Assembly (NCBI GenBank): GCA_014896455.1 | Contig: JADBKJ010000011.1 | Coordinates: 1-64,000 of the forward strand | Reading direction: 5' to 3' | DNA: 64,000 nt | DNA from: Thermoanaerobacter sp. | GTDB lineage: Bacteria > Bacillota > Thermoanaerobacteria > Thermoanaerobacterales > Thermoanaerobacteraceae | Shown: positions 29,323 to 38,228 of the stretch, piece after piece | Layout: every line of letters begins with the position of its first letter | How positions within the stretch are numbered: the stretch's first letter is position 1 | Position numbers and translations under genes: made by a program | Notes under the pieces: generated by a model | Told to the model about the DNA's origin: nothing | Databases searched by the model: none | The model's input: only the letters and a program-made list of their open reading frames with translations

Positions 29323-30816
29323 TTATATCGTCCCTCCTAAAACAATGGTCACTGCCCTTTGCAATAGTTGACTTAAAGTAGAAGGCAAATGTAACCCCAG
29401 CGCTACCATAAACACAAACAAGATACCGATTGGTAGTAGTGTCAACCAATTGACATCGCCCTTAGGTAAATCTTCTGGAGGAGAGCCAACAACCGTCTCA
29501 CTTATCAACACAAAAAACGCCACGAAGACAACCACAAGTAAAACAAGGAATAATATCATCGTCCAAAAATGCCCAGCTTCTATGCCAGCTATCACAGTTA
29601 CGACCTCACTTATGAAAATGTTAAAAGGAGGTGAGCCAACTAATGCAAGAAGCCCCGCTGTCCACAGAAAGGCAGTAATAGGAGCTACCTTGAATATTCC
29701 TCTAATTTTTTGTGAATCTCTTGTACCGTACTTTACAATCACATTTCCAGCAGTACAGAATAAAAGGGATTTAGTGACACTGTGGTTTATGGCGTGAAGA
29801 AGAGCACCCAGTACTCCAAAGGTTCCCCCAACACCAAGGCCCGTAGCTATAATGCCTACATGCTCTACACTGCTGTAGGCCAATTTCCTTTTGATGTCCT
29901 TCTGCACCAGGATAAAAAAAGCCGAAACACCTACCGACACAAGTCCAAAAATTAGAAGCAGTGTCTCTAAAAACTCTTTGCCAATAGCCTGCAGAGCAAT
30001 TGCGTAATACTTTATTATCGCAAACAGCGCACATTTCATGAGTACACCAGATAACAGTGCACTAACAGGGCTTGGAGATTCGCTGTAAGTATCAGGTAGC
30101 CATGTATGCATGGGAACTAAACCCACTTTGGTACCAAACCCGATTAAAATGAACACAAAAGCCAGTTTCATCACTTGCTGGTCTAAACGAGGAGCCATTT
30201 TTATAAGTTCAGTCCACAACATAGCTTTATGGGCATCCTGCACCATGGCAAAAGCATTAGAGTAGGTTAGAATAGTCCCGTAAAGCGCAAAGGCCAACCC
30301 AACGCTGCAGATCAAAACATACTTCCAGGCAGCTTCCGCCGATGCTTTGTGTTTATAAAACCCAACCAAAAAGGCTGAACCCAGAGTAGTTGCTTCCAGC
30401 GCTACCCACATAATGGCAATGTTGTTGGATAAAGCGCAAAGCACCATCGTAAACAAAAGTATATGGTAAAAGCCGTAATAAGAGGAGATTTCCTTCTCAT
30501 CTATTTCTCCACGGCTAATGTCATATCTCATATGTCCTATAGAGTAAAAACCATTTAAAAACCCCACAACTCCAATAATAAGGAGCAAAATCGCCACCAG
30601 ACTATCAGCGTAAAGCATATCACCAAGAGCAAACAGCCTCTCTTCCCTTATTACATACTGCACCATCTGTAAAGAGAGGAAAGCCTCTATACTTATTCCT
30701 GCAAAGTGTACAGCCTCTACTAATCGTCGGGACTTTATGCCAAAAGCCAGAAAAGAGGTAGCCAGCGGTACCGCAAGCAACAAGTAAAACAAAATACTTT
30801 TTTCCACCTCAATCAC
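29323..30816 (-). CDS. hyfF: Hydrogenase-4 subunit F-like antiporter-like membrane subunit
   Basis: VALEATTLGSAFLVGFYKHKASAEAAWKYVLICSVGLAFALYG; PMHTWLPDTYSESPSPVSALLSG. Confidence 0.9.
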   Translation of the reverse strand: MIEVEKSILFYLLLAVPLATSFLAFGIKSRRLVEAVHFAGISIEAFLSLQMVQYVIREERLFALGDMLYADSLVAILLLIIGVVGFLNGFYSIGHMRYDISRGEIDEKEISSYYGFYHILLFTMVLCALSNNIAIMWVALEATTLGSAFLVGFYKHKASAEAAWKYVLICSVGLAFALYGTILTYSNAFAMVQDAHKAMLWTELIKMAPRLDQQVMKLAFVFILIGFGTKVGLVPMHTWLPDTYSESPSPVSALLSGVLMKCALFAIIKYYAIALQAIGKEFLETLLLIFGLVSVGVSAFFILVQKDIKRKLAYSSVEHVGIIATGLGVGGTFGVLGALLHAINHSVTKSLLFCTAGNVIVKYGTRDSQKIRGIFKVAPITAFLWTAGLLALVGSPPFNIFISEVVTVIAGIEAGHFWTMILFLVLLVVVFVAFFVLISETVVGSPPEDLPKGDVNWLTLLPIGILFVFMVALGLHLPSTLSQLLQRAVTIVLGGTI

Positions 30817-31533
30817 CTAACCTTTTAGTAGTGTAAACTTATCAGTGTCCAGAGTACCAAAATCTTTAAAAAGGCGTCTGGCAATAATTGTCATAATCAA
30901 TACAGCAAAAACAGCGTCTGTCAGAATGCCAATTTCCACCGTTTCAGGGGCATTGTAAGCCATAATAGCCAGAGTCAAATGGGACCCATTCTCCATAAGA
31001 CAGTAACCCAATATCTGTTTGAGAGCATTTTTGCTGGCGAGTATGCAGAGTAGGCCCAGCATAAAATGAGCTATGGAAACTGCCAGGGCCACTCTCAATT
31101 TTAGTACTGCTTGCATGTGAAAAGGTTCCACCACTGCGAAGGATAAAGCTAAAATGCCCACAGCCAGAATAATCGTTAATTTCTTGTCAATAGCCACTCC
31201 CTCTTCCTGTTCTTTTACCCTTTTGATAACCTTGAAGATGAGATATGGCACTAAAAAAGTTTTTGTAATAAGGGCAGTGATTGACCAAATGTACAGAGGT
31301 TTTGCTTCCATAAACACAGCAATAGAAAGAAAAATAGTAACCAAAACTAAAGATTGGAATCTGTACATATATGCCGCCATCCGTAACTTCCTTGTTTCCA
31401 CTACTAACATAGAGGTCAGGATGAGCAGCACAGATAAAACATTAACTATATTAGTACCAGACATTAAGTATCTCCTCCCGAATCTTTTAGACATTAACAA
31501 GGAAGAAAACAAAAGACAGCAAAGCGAACCCAA
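30817..31533 (-). CDS. hyfE: Hydrogenase-4 membrane subunit HyfE-like
   Basis: AHFMLGLLCILASKNALKQILGYCLMENGSHLTL (NuoK-like); likely true start at internal MSGTNIVN. Confidence 0.8.
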   Translation of the reverse strand: MGSLCCLLFSSLLMSKRFGRRYLMSGTNIVNVLSVLLILTSMLVVETRKLRMAAYMYRFQSLVLVTIFLSIAVFMEAKPLYIWSITALITKTFLVPYLIFKVIKRVKEQEEGVAIDKKLTIILAVGILALSFAVVEPFHMQAVLKLRVALAVSIAHFMLGLLCILASKNALKQILGYCLMENGSHLTLAIMAYNAPETVEIGILTDAVFAVLIMTIIARRLFKDFGTLDTDKFTLLKG

Positions 31534-32428
31534 AGGCAGCCCAGGTTACTTCATGGGCCATGAAAAGCCGTAGTCTGGCCATACTGTTTTCCACCAAAGC
31601 TGCAATCACGTAAAAGATAGCAACTTTCAGCAAAAATACTGCCGTAGACTTCAGAATAGAAAAACCACTTACAACTGCCGCATTTCCAAATGGGAAAAAG
31701 ATGGCCATAAACAAAGCAATCACCACAACCTGCTTCATAGACAAACTCCACTTGAGAAGAGCGAGGGAGCCTCCCGAATATTCCGTAAGCGGTCCTTCCT
31801 GGATTTCCTGTTCTGCTTCTGCCAAATCAAAAGGCAATTTGCCAGTTTCAATAAAAGCGGCAATAGAAAAAGCCGTCATCGCAAGCCAAACCGTGGGACT
31901 ATAATATGATATTTCACCAGTTGCCACTTTTTGACTTATTACACCTATATCAGTCGAACCGGCAAGGAGCCCCATCACAAACAAAACTAATATAATAGTT
32001 GGTTCCACAAGCGCTGCCAGTGTCATTTCACGGCTGGCACCTATCCCAGCAAATCCACTGCCAGAATCTAGACCTGCAGCAGCGAAAAAAAACCGCCCCA
32101 AAGCAAACAAATAAACAATTGCAATTAAATCCCCCACCATCCTCAATGGCGATTGTAAAGTTAAAATTGGGGTCATCATTGCGATGAGCAAAATTGTCGC
32201 CATCATTACGTAAGGAGTCAAACAAAAAATTAAACTGCTCTGCGCCGGCACTACTCGCTGTCTTTTTATTAATTTGAAAATATCGCGGTAATCCTGAAAT
32301 ATACTTGGACCTTTCCTCGAATGAATTTTCGCCCTTAAAACACGGGCAAAGCCCGAAAAAAATGGCGCTACTGCCATTACCAATAATGCCTGCAGCAAAC
32401 CCACAAAAAACAATTTACCATCCAACAT
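31487..32428 (-). CDS. hyfC: Hydrogenase membrane subunit HyfC/HycD (NuoH-like)
   Basis: RAKIHSRKGPSIFQDYRDIFKLIKRQRV; ETGKLPFDLAEAEQEIQEGPLTEYSG. Confidence 0.9.
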   Translation of the reverse strand: MLDGKLFFVGLLQALLVMAVAPFFSGFARVLRAKIHSRKGPSIFQDYRDIFKLIKRQRVVPAQSSLIFCLTPYVMMATILLIAMMTPILTLQSPLRMVGDLIAIVYLFALGRFFFAAAGLDSGSGFAGIGASREMTLAALVEPTIILVLFVMGLLAGSTDIGVISQKVATGEISYYSPTVWLAMTAFSIAAFIETGKLPFDLAEAEQEIQEGPLTEYSGGSLALLKWSLSMKQVVVIALFMAIFFPFGNAAVVSGFSILKSTAVFLLKVAIFYVIAALVENSMARLRLFMAHEVTWAAFGFALLSFVFFLVNV

Positions 32429-32439
32429 CTTTTTACCTC

Positions 32440-34461
32440 CTATCTCACCGTCGCTATCAAAAGAACCCCAAGAGTCAGGATTATATAAAGGCAGTACATC
32501 CGGACATTGCCTGTCTGGAAAGTTTGTGCACGTTTACCTATATAGACCATGAAATGAAGCAAAGGATAGTATATGTAACGTTCCCACATCAGCTCTATCT
32601 GTGATATATACGCCATCGCCTTTTTGAAAAGCAAAATAGTGAAACGACCAGCCTCTGTAAAGGCAGTCCTAAGCAAATATACTGGACTGAAAAGCGGGTA
32701 CAGTGAGTGGGCAAAAGCTGTGGATGTCCACGCCATGCGAGATGAATATTTATAGCCACATGCCCAGGGTTCAAAGTCAACTCGCCTTCCCGCTCGCTTT
32801 CCACCTGTTCCAATAATTAATAGGGGCAATATCGCAAGTCCTACGACAAAAACAAGCACAAGTGGCGTAGAAAGCATGGCCTGCTCACTGCTTTCTGGAA
32901 ATATCGACAGACCGTCACTTAACTGGGGTGAAGATACATGTAGCAGCGCTGAAGCCACATTCGCAATATATCCAACACCAATTGGTGCGCCAAGCCCCAA
33001 AACAAAACAGCCTATTGCTAAAAGCCCCATCCCTATAAGCATGGTCACAGGAACCTCTTTAATCTTTAATTCATTGCCACCTCGAAAAGGTCCAGTAAAA
33101 GTCACTCCATACGCTTTTACAAAACACAGAGACGTCAAAGCTCCTGTTAGGGCTAAAGCGACTGCAGCGAGCGGAAATGCCATTCTAATCAGCGCACTTC
33201 CTTTTGTGCTGGCAGCAAACAGAGTATGATATGTAAACCATTTGCTTACAAAGCCATTTAGCGGAGGAAGGGCGGAAATCGACAAAGCGCCTATAAAGAA
33301 GGTCAATCCAGTCCATGGCATATATCTGGCCAATCCTCCCATCTCCTCCATATTCCTTGTGTGGAGGCGGTAAACTACCGAGCCTGCCCCAAGAAAAAGC
33401 AGCCCCTTGAAGACAGCATGATTTATCAAATGATAAAGACCCGCCAGAATACCTAATATGCCTACACTAACTTGCCCTGTGGCTATTCCCATCATTCCCG
33501 CACCGACTCCCATCAGGATAATTCCCACATTCTCTATGCTGGAATAGGCCAACAAGCGTTTAAGGTCATTTTCACTAACAGCATAAAGCACTCCAAAAAC
33601 TGCTGAAATAGCCCCAAAGGCAAGGACCGTAAGACCCCACCACCATGCAGAAGCCCCCAAAAAGTCCACTCCAACTCTTATAATTCCGTAAATAGCTGTC
33701 TTAATCATGACACCAGACATAAGAGCAGAAACATTAGAAGGAGCGGCAGGATGAGCCTGAGGCAGCCAGAAATGGAAGGGAACGATGCCTGCCTTAACCC
33801 CAAATCCCAAAAAAGCCAGAAGAAAAGCTAAATTCTTGGTAACAGGCGAAAGATTTGCATTCCTAAAAGCGGCAAAATCAAAAGTACCGGTATAAACATA
33901 AAATAATATAAACGAAATCATTATCAAAACTGTACCAACATGGGCCATTACAAAATACACAAATCCAGCTTTTATTGCCTCTCTGTTTTCCTGTTCAAAA
34001 CAAACCAGGAAATAAGAAACCAGCGTCATCAGCTCCCAAAAAACTAAAAAATAGAAAGCGTTGTCAATAGTAACTACCAAAATCATTGAAGCAATAAAGA
34101 TATTATTTAAAAAACCCATTACGCCGGTGCCTTTCCCAATATACTCTTCCTGATAAGAAATAGAATAAATACCTGTGGCAATACTAAGTAGCGAAATAAC
34201 CAATGTCATAAAAGCTGAAAGAGGATCAACATTAATTGTAAATCGCCCAAAAGGGATAAACTCCATGCCTTCCAATATAAAACCTTTCCCTTCAATAAGG
34301 ACTGGAACAGCCGAAGCGACTCCAGTGCATCCCGCCAAGAAAGCAGTTGTTCCCGAAACATAATTTGCAATTTTGCCGTCCCTATTTAATCCCAAAGAGA
34401 TTAGTGCCCCGACAACATATAAGAAAATAGATAACAAAAATAACTGTTGAACAGTCATCAA
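32440..34461 (-). CDS. hyfB: Hydrogenase-4 subunit B-like antiporter-like subunit (NuoL-like)
   Basis: FWELMTLVSYFLVCFEQENREAIKAGFVYFVMAHVGTVL; PFHFWLPQAHPAAPSNVSALMSG. Confidence 0.9.
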   Translation of the reverse strand: MMTVQQLFLLSIFLYVVGALISLGLNRDGKIANYVSGTTAFLAGCTGVASAVPVLIEGKGFILEGMEFIPFGRFTINVDPLSAFMTLVISLLSIATGIYSISYQEEYIGKGTGVMGFLNNIFIASMILVVTIDNAFYFLVFWELMTLVSYFLVCFEQENREAIKAGFVYFVMAHVGTVLIMISFILFYVYTGTFDFAAFRNANLSPVTKNLAFLLAFLGFGVKAGIVPFHFWLPQAHPAAPSNVSALMSGVMIKTAIYGIIRVGVDFLGASAWWWGLTVLAFGAISAVFGVLYAVSENDLKRLLAYSSIENVGIILMGVGAGMMGIATGQVSVGILGILAGLYHLINHAVFKGLLFLGAGSVVYRLHTRNMEEMGGLARYMPWTGLTFFIGALSISALPPLNGFVSKWFTYHTLFAASTKGSALIRMAFPLAAVALALTGALTSLCFVKAYGVTFTGPFRGGNELKIKEVPVTMLIGMGLLAIGCFVLGLGAPIGVGYIANVASALLHVSSPQLSDGLSIFPESSEQAMLSTPLVLVFVVGLAILPLLIIGTGGKRAGRRVDFEPWACGYKYSSRMAWTSTAFAHSLYPLFSPVYLLRTAFTEAGRFTILLFKKAMAYISQIELMWERYIYYPLLHFMVYIGKRAQTFQTGNVRMYCLYIILTLGVLLIATVR

Positions 34462-34564
34462 GTTTTACCTCCTGCCTTCAAAATATCCACATAATAACAG
34501 TAGTTCTTTAAACTTGTTTAATTTTTTATTTTCTAACTTTCTATTAGTTGGAAGACGATTTTGA

Positions 34565-34603
34565 TAAAGGAAGGTAGAAAAGTAGTCTTTCTACCTTCCT
34601 TTA
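34565..34603. other. Perfect 16-bp inverted repeat (7-nt loop) between cooF and hyfB
   Basis: TAAAGGAAGGTAGAAA-AGTAGTC-TTTCTACCTTCCTTTA; no T-tract on the transcribed strand. Confidence 0.9.
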
Positions 34604-34612
34604 TTAAGGATA

Positions 34613-35098
34613 TTATTTTAATGAAGTAACAACTTCACGACGCCGGTCAGCTTCAAATTCTTCTACAGTCTTAAAAACCAAGGCACCAGTGGGGCATGCT
34701 CGAACGCAGGCTGGCACACCTTCCTCATCCAAGCACTCCCGATCGCACTTTATAGCTTTGCCATCGCCCCGGCTCACCGCCCCGAAGGGGCAGGCCAAGG
34801 CGCACATCCAGCAACCAATGCACTGGGGCAAATTAACCAGGTTGAGGCCATCCTCCCGCCTGTGCATGGCCCCCGTTGGGCAGACCGCCACGCACGGGGC
34901 GTCTTCACAATGCCGGCAGACGGCCGGCGCTTTCACTGGACCTACCTGGTCTACCCATAGGAGCTTCTGTGCCTTTTCGCCTCCCAAGATAGCCCCAAAC
35001 AAGTCTCGGGCCGCGGTATGGCTTATGGCGCAGGCCAGCTCACAGGAATGGCAGCCTACACATCGATCATAACGGACGAAGATCTCTCTCCGTATCAT
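34613..35098 (-). CDS. cooF: CO dehydrogenase-associated iron-sulfur electron carrier CooF
   Basis: CVGCHSCELACAISHT, CRHCEDAPCVAVCPTGAM, CIGCWMCALACPFG; overlaps the stop of cooS. Confidence 0.92.
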   Translation of the reverse strand: MIRREIFVRYDRCVGCHSCELACAISHTAARDLFGAILGGEKAQKLLWVDQVGPVKAPAVCRHCEDAPCVAVCPTGAMHRREDGLNLVNLPQCIGCWMCALACPFGAVSRGDGKAIKCDRECLDEEGVPACVRACPTGALVFKTVEEFEADRRREVVTSLK

Positions 35099-37032
35099 CG
35101 CCGCCCACCTCCCGGAACGCTGAGCCCCAGAGCAGCCCTGCGCTCGTCAATGGCCGCCAGGAGCTTTTCGGCCGCGGACTCGGGGTCTAGGTCCACGATA
35201 AAGTAACCACCGGTCAACTCCTTGACTTTGTCTGTCAGCACTTTGGTAACCAGAGGGCCCCCCAGGACCGGCAGCATGACTCCCACGTGGGTTGGTAAGC
35301 CCAGAGCCACGGCATAGGTCCCGATGGAGACGGCTTTCTCCGCCACTGCCTCAGCAGCCGAAGCCACCACCGGCAGCTGATCCGTATCTACGCCCAGCCG
35401 GTCGGCCACTGCCACAGCCAGGGCCACCGCCCTCGAATTGTCCACGCAGGAGCCCACATGCAGCACCGGTGGCAGCGGCCCACCCAACCCGTTGGCCTCA
35501 CCTATAGCGGTCAGGACCGCCTTCAAACCTTCTCCGCAGAGCTCGCCCACGTTGGCCGGATCCATGAACCCATGGCGCATGAGCGCACCTGCTCCGCAGC
35601 CGGTAGCCAGGACCAGCACGTTCTCCTTAAGTAGCCTGCGAGCTATGGCGGTAAAATTCTGGTCCTGCGGAACCTTGACGTTGTTGCACCCGGCGAAGAG
35701 GCAGACTCCTCGTATATTGCCGGCGGCGATCTGGTCGATCAGGGGTTTCAAAGGATCCTCGGCATTTAGCTTAGAGAGGGCTTTCACGATGGCTTCCACG
35801 GAAAAGCCTGCAACCACTTTGGTCTTATATGGCGGTATGTCCACCGGCTTACCCCGGCGCCGGGTGAAAGTCTCGATGGCCAGGCGGAGGATCTCCCGGG
35901 CTTTCTCCCCGGCTTTCTCCTCTGAAAACTCGATATGGATGGCACCGGGGATTTTGGCGATCTCCATGGTAGTGATGAGCTTAGTGCCCATACATTCGGC
36001 CACCGTGGCCAGGGAGGGCATGATGCACTGGTAATCCACCACCATGGCATCCAGCGCACCGGTTACCAGGGCCATCTCCTGGCTCACCGAGTGAGTGCAA
36101 GCCGGAATGCCGTGCCGCATCAGTACCTCATTGCCTGTACAGCAGATGCCCACCACATTGATGCCAGAAGCGCCGGCCGCCTTGGCCTCGGCCTCCATCT
36201 CCTTGGCCACCGCAACGATCACTTCAGAAAGGACGGGGTTATGGCCGTGAACCGCCACGTTTACGGCATCGGCCTTCAACACCCCCATATTTGCCTCCGT
36301 CACCACCGGCTGGGGAGTGCCGAAGAGGATGTCAGCCATGTCTGTGCCCATATAGCAACCGGCCAGGTCTGCCACTCCACATCGCAACCCGCCCAGAAGC
36401 AGGTTAACGGGGTCCGCATCCACGCCGTAATGGGTACGGTGCATGATATCGGATACTTCGTAGTCTATACCCTTGGGGAGCAAACCTTTTTCCTCAAATA
36501 GTCTAGCCCGCTTCTTAGTCACAGTGGTGGCTGCCCACATTACCGGTGTGTCTTTCTCGTGGAAATCAGCCAGGGCCGCTTCCGCCACATCTAAAGCAAT
36601 CTCGGCGATATTTCTCCCCTCGGTGGGGATGCCGAGTCGCGCAGCCACAGAGCGCAGCTTGGCTTTGTCTTTAATGGTGTAGTCCCGCGCCTTGCCCTTG
36701 GCCGCCAGCTTCAGGGTATGGGCCAGGTGTCTGGCATGGCCAGAATGGGACGCCGCCCCCGCTGCAATAGCGCGATCAAGGCCCCGGGCTACAATGACGT
36801 CCGCAGTAGCCCCGCATATGCCGAGCTTGGGTTCGCCTCCGAAGGGATCAATGCGGCAGGGGCCTTGCAGGCAGTGCCGGCAGCACAACCCGGTTTCACC
36901 AAAGCCGCACTGTGGGAGCATGGCCTGGTAGCGGTCCCAGACCGTCTCCACCTTCGCGCTCCTGGCCTTTTCTACCATCTCGCAAACCGCCGGATCCAAA
37001 GATACCTTACACTGTTTAGTCATAAACATCAA
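35095..37032 (-). CDS. cooS: Anaerobic Ni-Fe carbon monoxide dehydrogenase catalytic subunit
   Basis: CGFGETGLCCRHCLQGPCRIDPFG...GICGATADVIVARG; HVGSCVDNSRA. Confidence 0.96.
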   Translation of the reverse strand: MMFMTKQCKVSLDPAVCEMVEKARSAKVETVWDRYQAMLPQCGFGETGLCCRHCLQGPCRIDPFGGEPKLGICGATADVIVARGLDRAIAAGAASHSGHARHLAHTLKLAAKGKARDYTIKDKAKLRSVAARLGIPTEGRNIAEIALDVAEAALADFHEKDTPVMWAATTVTKKRARLFEEKGLLPKGIDYEVSDIMHRTHYGVDADPVNLLLGGLRCGVADLAGCYMGTDMADILFGTPQPVVTEANMGVLKADAVNVAVHGHNPVLSEVIVAVAKEMEAEAKAAGASGINVVGICCTGNEVLMRHGIPACTHSVSQEMALVTGALDAMVVDYQCIMPSLATVAECMGTKLITTMEIAKIPGAIHIEFSEEKAGEKAREILRLAIETFTRRRGKPVDIPPYKTKVVAGFSVEAIVKALSKLNAEDPLKPLIDQIAAGNIRGVCLFAGCNNVKVPQDQNFTAIARRLLKENVLVLATGCGAGALMRHGFMDPANVGELCGEGLKAVLTAIGEANGLGGPLPPVLHVGSCVDNSRAVALAVAVADRLGVDTDQLPVVASAAEAVAEKAVSIGTYAVALGLPTHVGVMLPVLGGPLVTKVLTDKVKELTGGYFIVDLDPESAAEKLLAAIDERRAALGLSVPGGGRR

Positions 37033-37091
37033 CCTCCTTTAATAATAGGCGGCAACGCCGCAAGCTTTTAAGTATTAGTGCTTGTTTTAAG

Positions 37092-37232
37092 TTAAAAATT
37101 GCTTATGGCATAAAGCCCTACCTGTAGCATCCATTTTCTCGCTCTAGGCCCATTCAGCTTTACCCACCCCCAAACCGGAGGGTTTCTGCAGCAGCTATTC
37201 CTACTGCACTCGTGGCCGTCATTAAATATCAT
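37092..37232 (-). CDS. Candidate 46-aa small protein in the cooC-cooS spacer
   Basis: ATG-initiated ORF: MIFNDGHECSRNSCCRNPPVWGWVKLNGPRARKWMLQVGLYAISNF*; AAGGAGG 14 nt upstream. Hypothetical. Confidence 0.25.
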   Translation of the reverse strand: MIFNDGHECSRNSCCRNPPVWGWVKLNGPRARKWMLQVGLYAISNF

Positions 37233-37334
37233 TTAGTTAAACCTCACCTCCTTGGTTTTTGCTCCCTTAATCAAGGCCACGGCTATCTCTGCGGAGAACT
37301 CCGGTTCTCCGGCATACGCTCGGGCAACATCTAG

Positions 37335-38081
37335 TTAGCTTAACAACCTAGTAGCCAGTTCGGTAATACCTGCTGCCGTAAAAGACTGCTCGCTGTTAAA
37401 ACCGGCAGCCTGGTCTAAAATTTCCGTTTGGAAGGGAATCAGGCCAATAACATCACCTGGGGGCAGGTGGCTAAGAATAAACTCTTCATCCTTGGGTTGA
37501 CGAAGTTTATTGCCCACAAATTTTATCTTGGAAATACCAAGTTCTGCGGCCAGTTTTTGAACGACTCGAGCAGTTTGGATACTCACCAGGGTGGGTTCTG
37601 TGACAATTAGCATAAGATCTACCCCTCGGGCAGTCCCTCTTGTAAGATGCTCAATTCCAGCACTCATATCCATAACTACAATTTCTTTGCGTTTTAAAAT
37701 AATAGAATTTACAAGAGCATTAAGTACCGTGTTTTCCCGGCAATAACACTCAGAACCCCCCGGTTTGACGGCTCCCATTTTTAAAAAAAGAATATTGCCA
37801 TTTCGAATAGTGTAATCTTCCAAAATACTGTCTACATCCGGATTTAAAGAAAAAAAAGCACCATTTCCCCCTGTCCTTTCAGCAATCAATTCCCGCATAG
37901 CTACAATGGGTTTAAGACTGCCAATCCTTTCCTCAGGAAGCCCTAGTACCATCCCCAAACTGGTATCAGGGTCTGCATCTACAGCATATACTTGGTAACC
38001 CTTTTGTGCAAAATATTTAATTAAACCTGCAGCTATAGTGGTTTTACCTACACCACCTTTCCCAGAAATAGCGATTTTCAT
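37335..38081 (-). CDS. cooC: CO dehydrogenase nickel-insertion ATPase CooC
   Basis: MKIAISGKGGVGKTTIAAGLIKYFA; VVMDMSAGIEHLTRGTARGVDLML. Confidence 0.92.
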   Translation of the reverse strand: MKIAISGKGGVGKTTIAAGLIKYFAQKGYQVYAVDADPDTSLGMVLGLPEERIGSLKPIVAMRELIAERTGGNGAFFSLNPDVDSILEDYTIRNGNILFLKMGAVKPGGSECYCRENTVLNALVNSIILKRKEIVVMDMSAGIEHLTRGTARGVDLMLIVTEPTLVSIQTARVVQKLAAELGISKIKFVGNKLRQPKDEEFILSHLPPGDVIGLIPFQTEILDQAAGFNSEQSFTAAGITELATRLLS

Positions 38082-38134
38082 TCAAATACCTCCAATCCTT
38101 ATATGGTGCACCTGAAATCCATTTCTATATGTTT

Positions 38135-38150
38135 AGCAAAAATCGTGCCA
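38135..38150 (-). promoter_or_regulatory. Sigma-54 (-24/-12) promoter of the cooC operon
   Basis: Minus strand TTGGCACGATTTTTGCT; exact fit to YTGGCACGRNNNTTGCW. Confidence 0.92.
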
Positions 38151-38181
38151 AAAAAAAAGACCGTTAAAATCAACCGGTCTT
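38149..38181 (-). terminator. Intrinsic terminator of the V4R/sigma-54 activator gene
   Basis: Minus strand AAGACCGGTTGATTTTAACGGTCTTTTTTTTTG: stem AAGACCG/CGGTCTT plus T-run. Confidence 0.8.
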
Positions 38182-38190
38182 GTTGTCTAT

Positions 38191-38216
38191 CATGTCAAGT
38201 TAAATTTACACGTCAA
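38191..38216 (-). promoter_or_regulatory. Candidate upstream activator sites (direct repeat TTGACRTG, 18-bp period)
   Basis: Minus strand TTGACGTG-TAAATTTAAC-TTGACATG upstream of the sigma-54 promoter. Confidence 0.4.
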
Positions 38217-38228
38217 AAAAAATTAACA

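Noticed and set aside
34565-34603. cooF/hyfB hairpin as an intrinsic terminator
   Set aside because: Sequence after the stem on the minus strand is TCAAAATCG, not a T-tract; kept as a stem-loop only.
35438-36501. Long + strand ORFs (198 aa, 188 aa) opposite cooS
   Set aside because: Antisense to a clearly identified, GC-rich gene; high GC lengthens spurious ORFs. No recognisable motifs.
37292-37311. Hairpin in the cooC-cooS spacer as a transcription terminator
   Set aside because: No T-run follows on the transcribed strand, and no convincing promoter was found for cooS alone.
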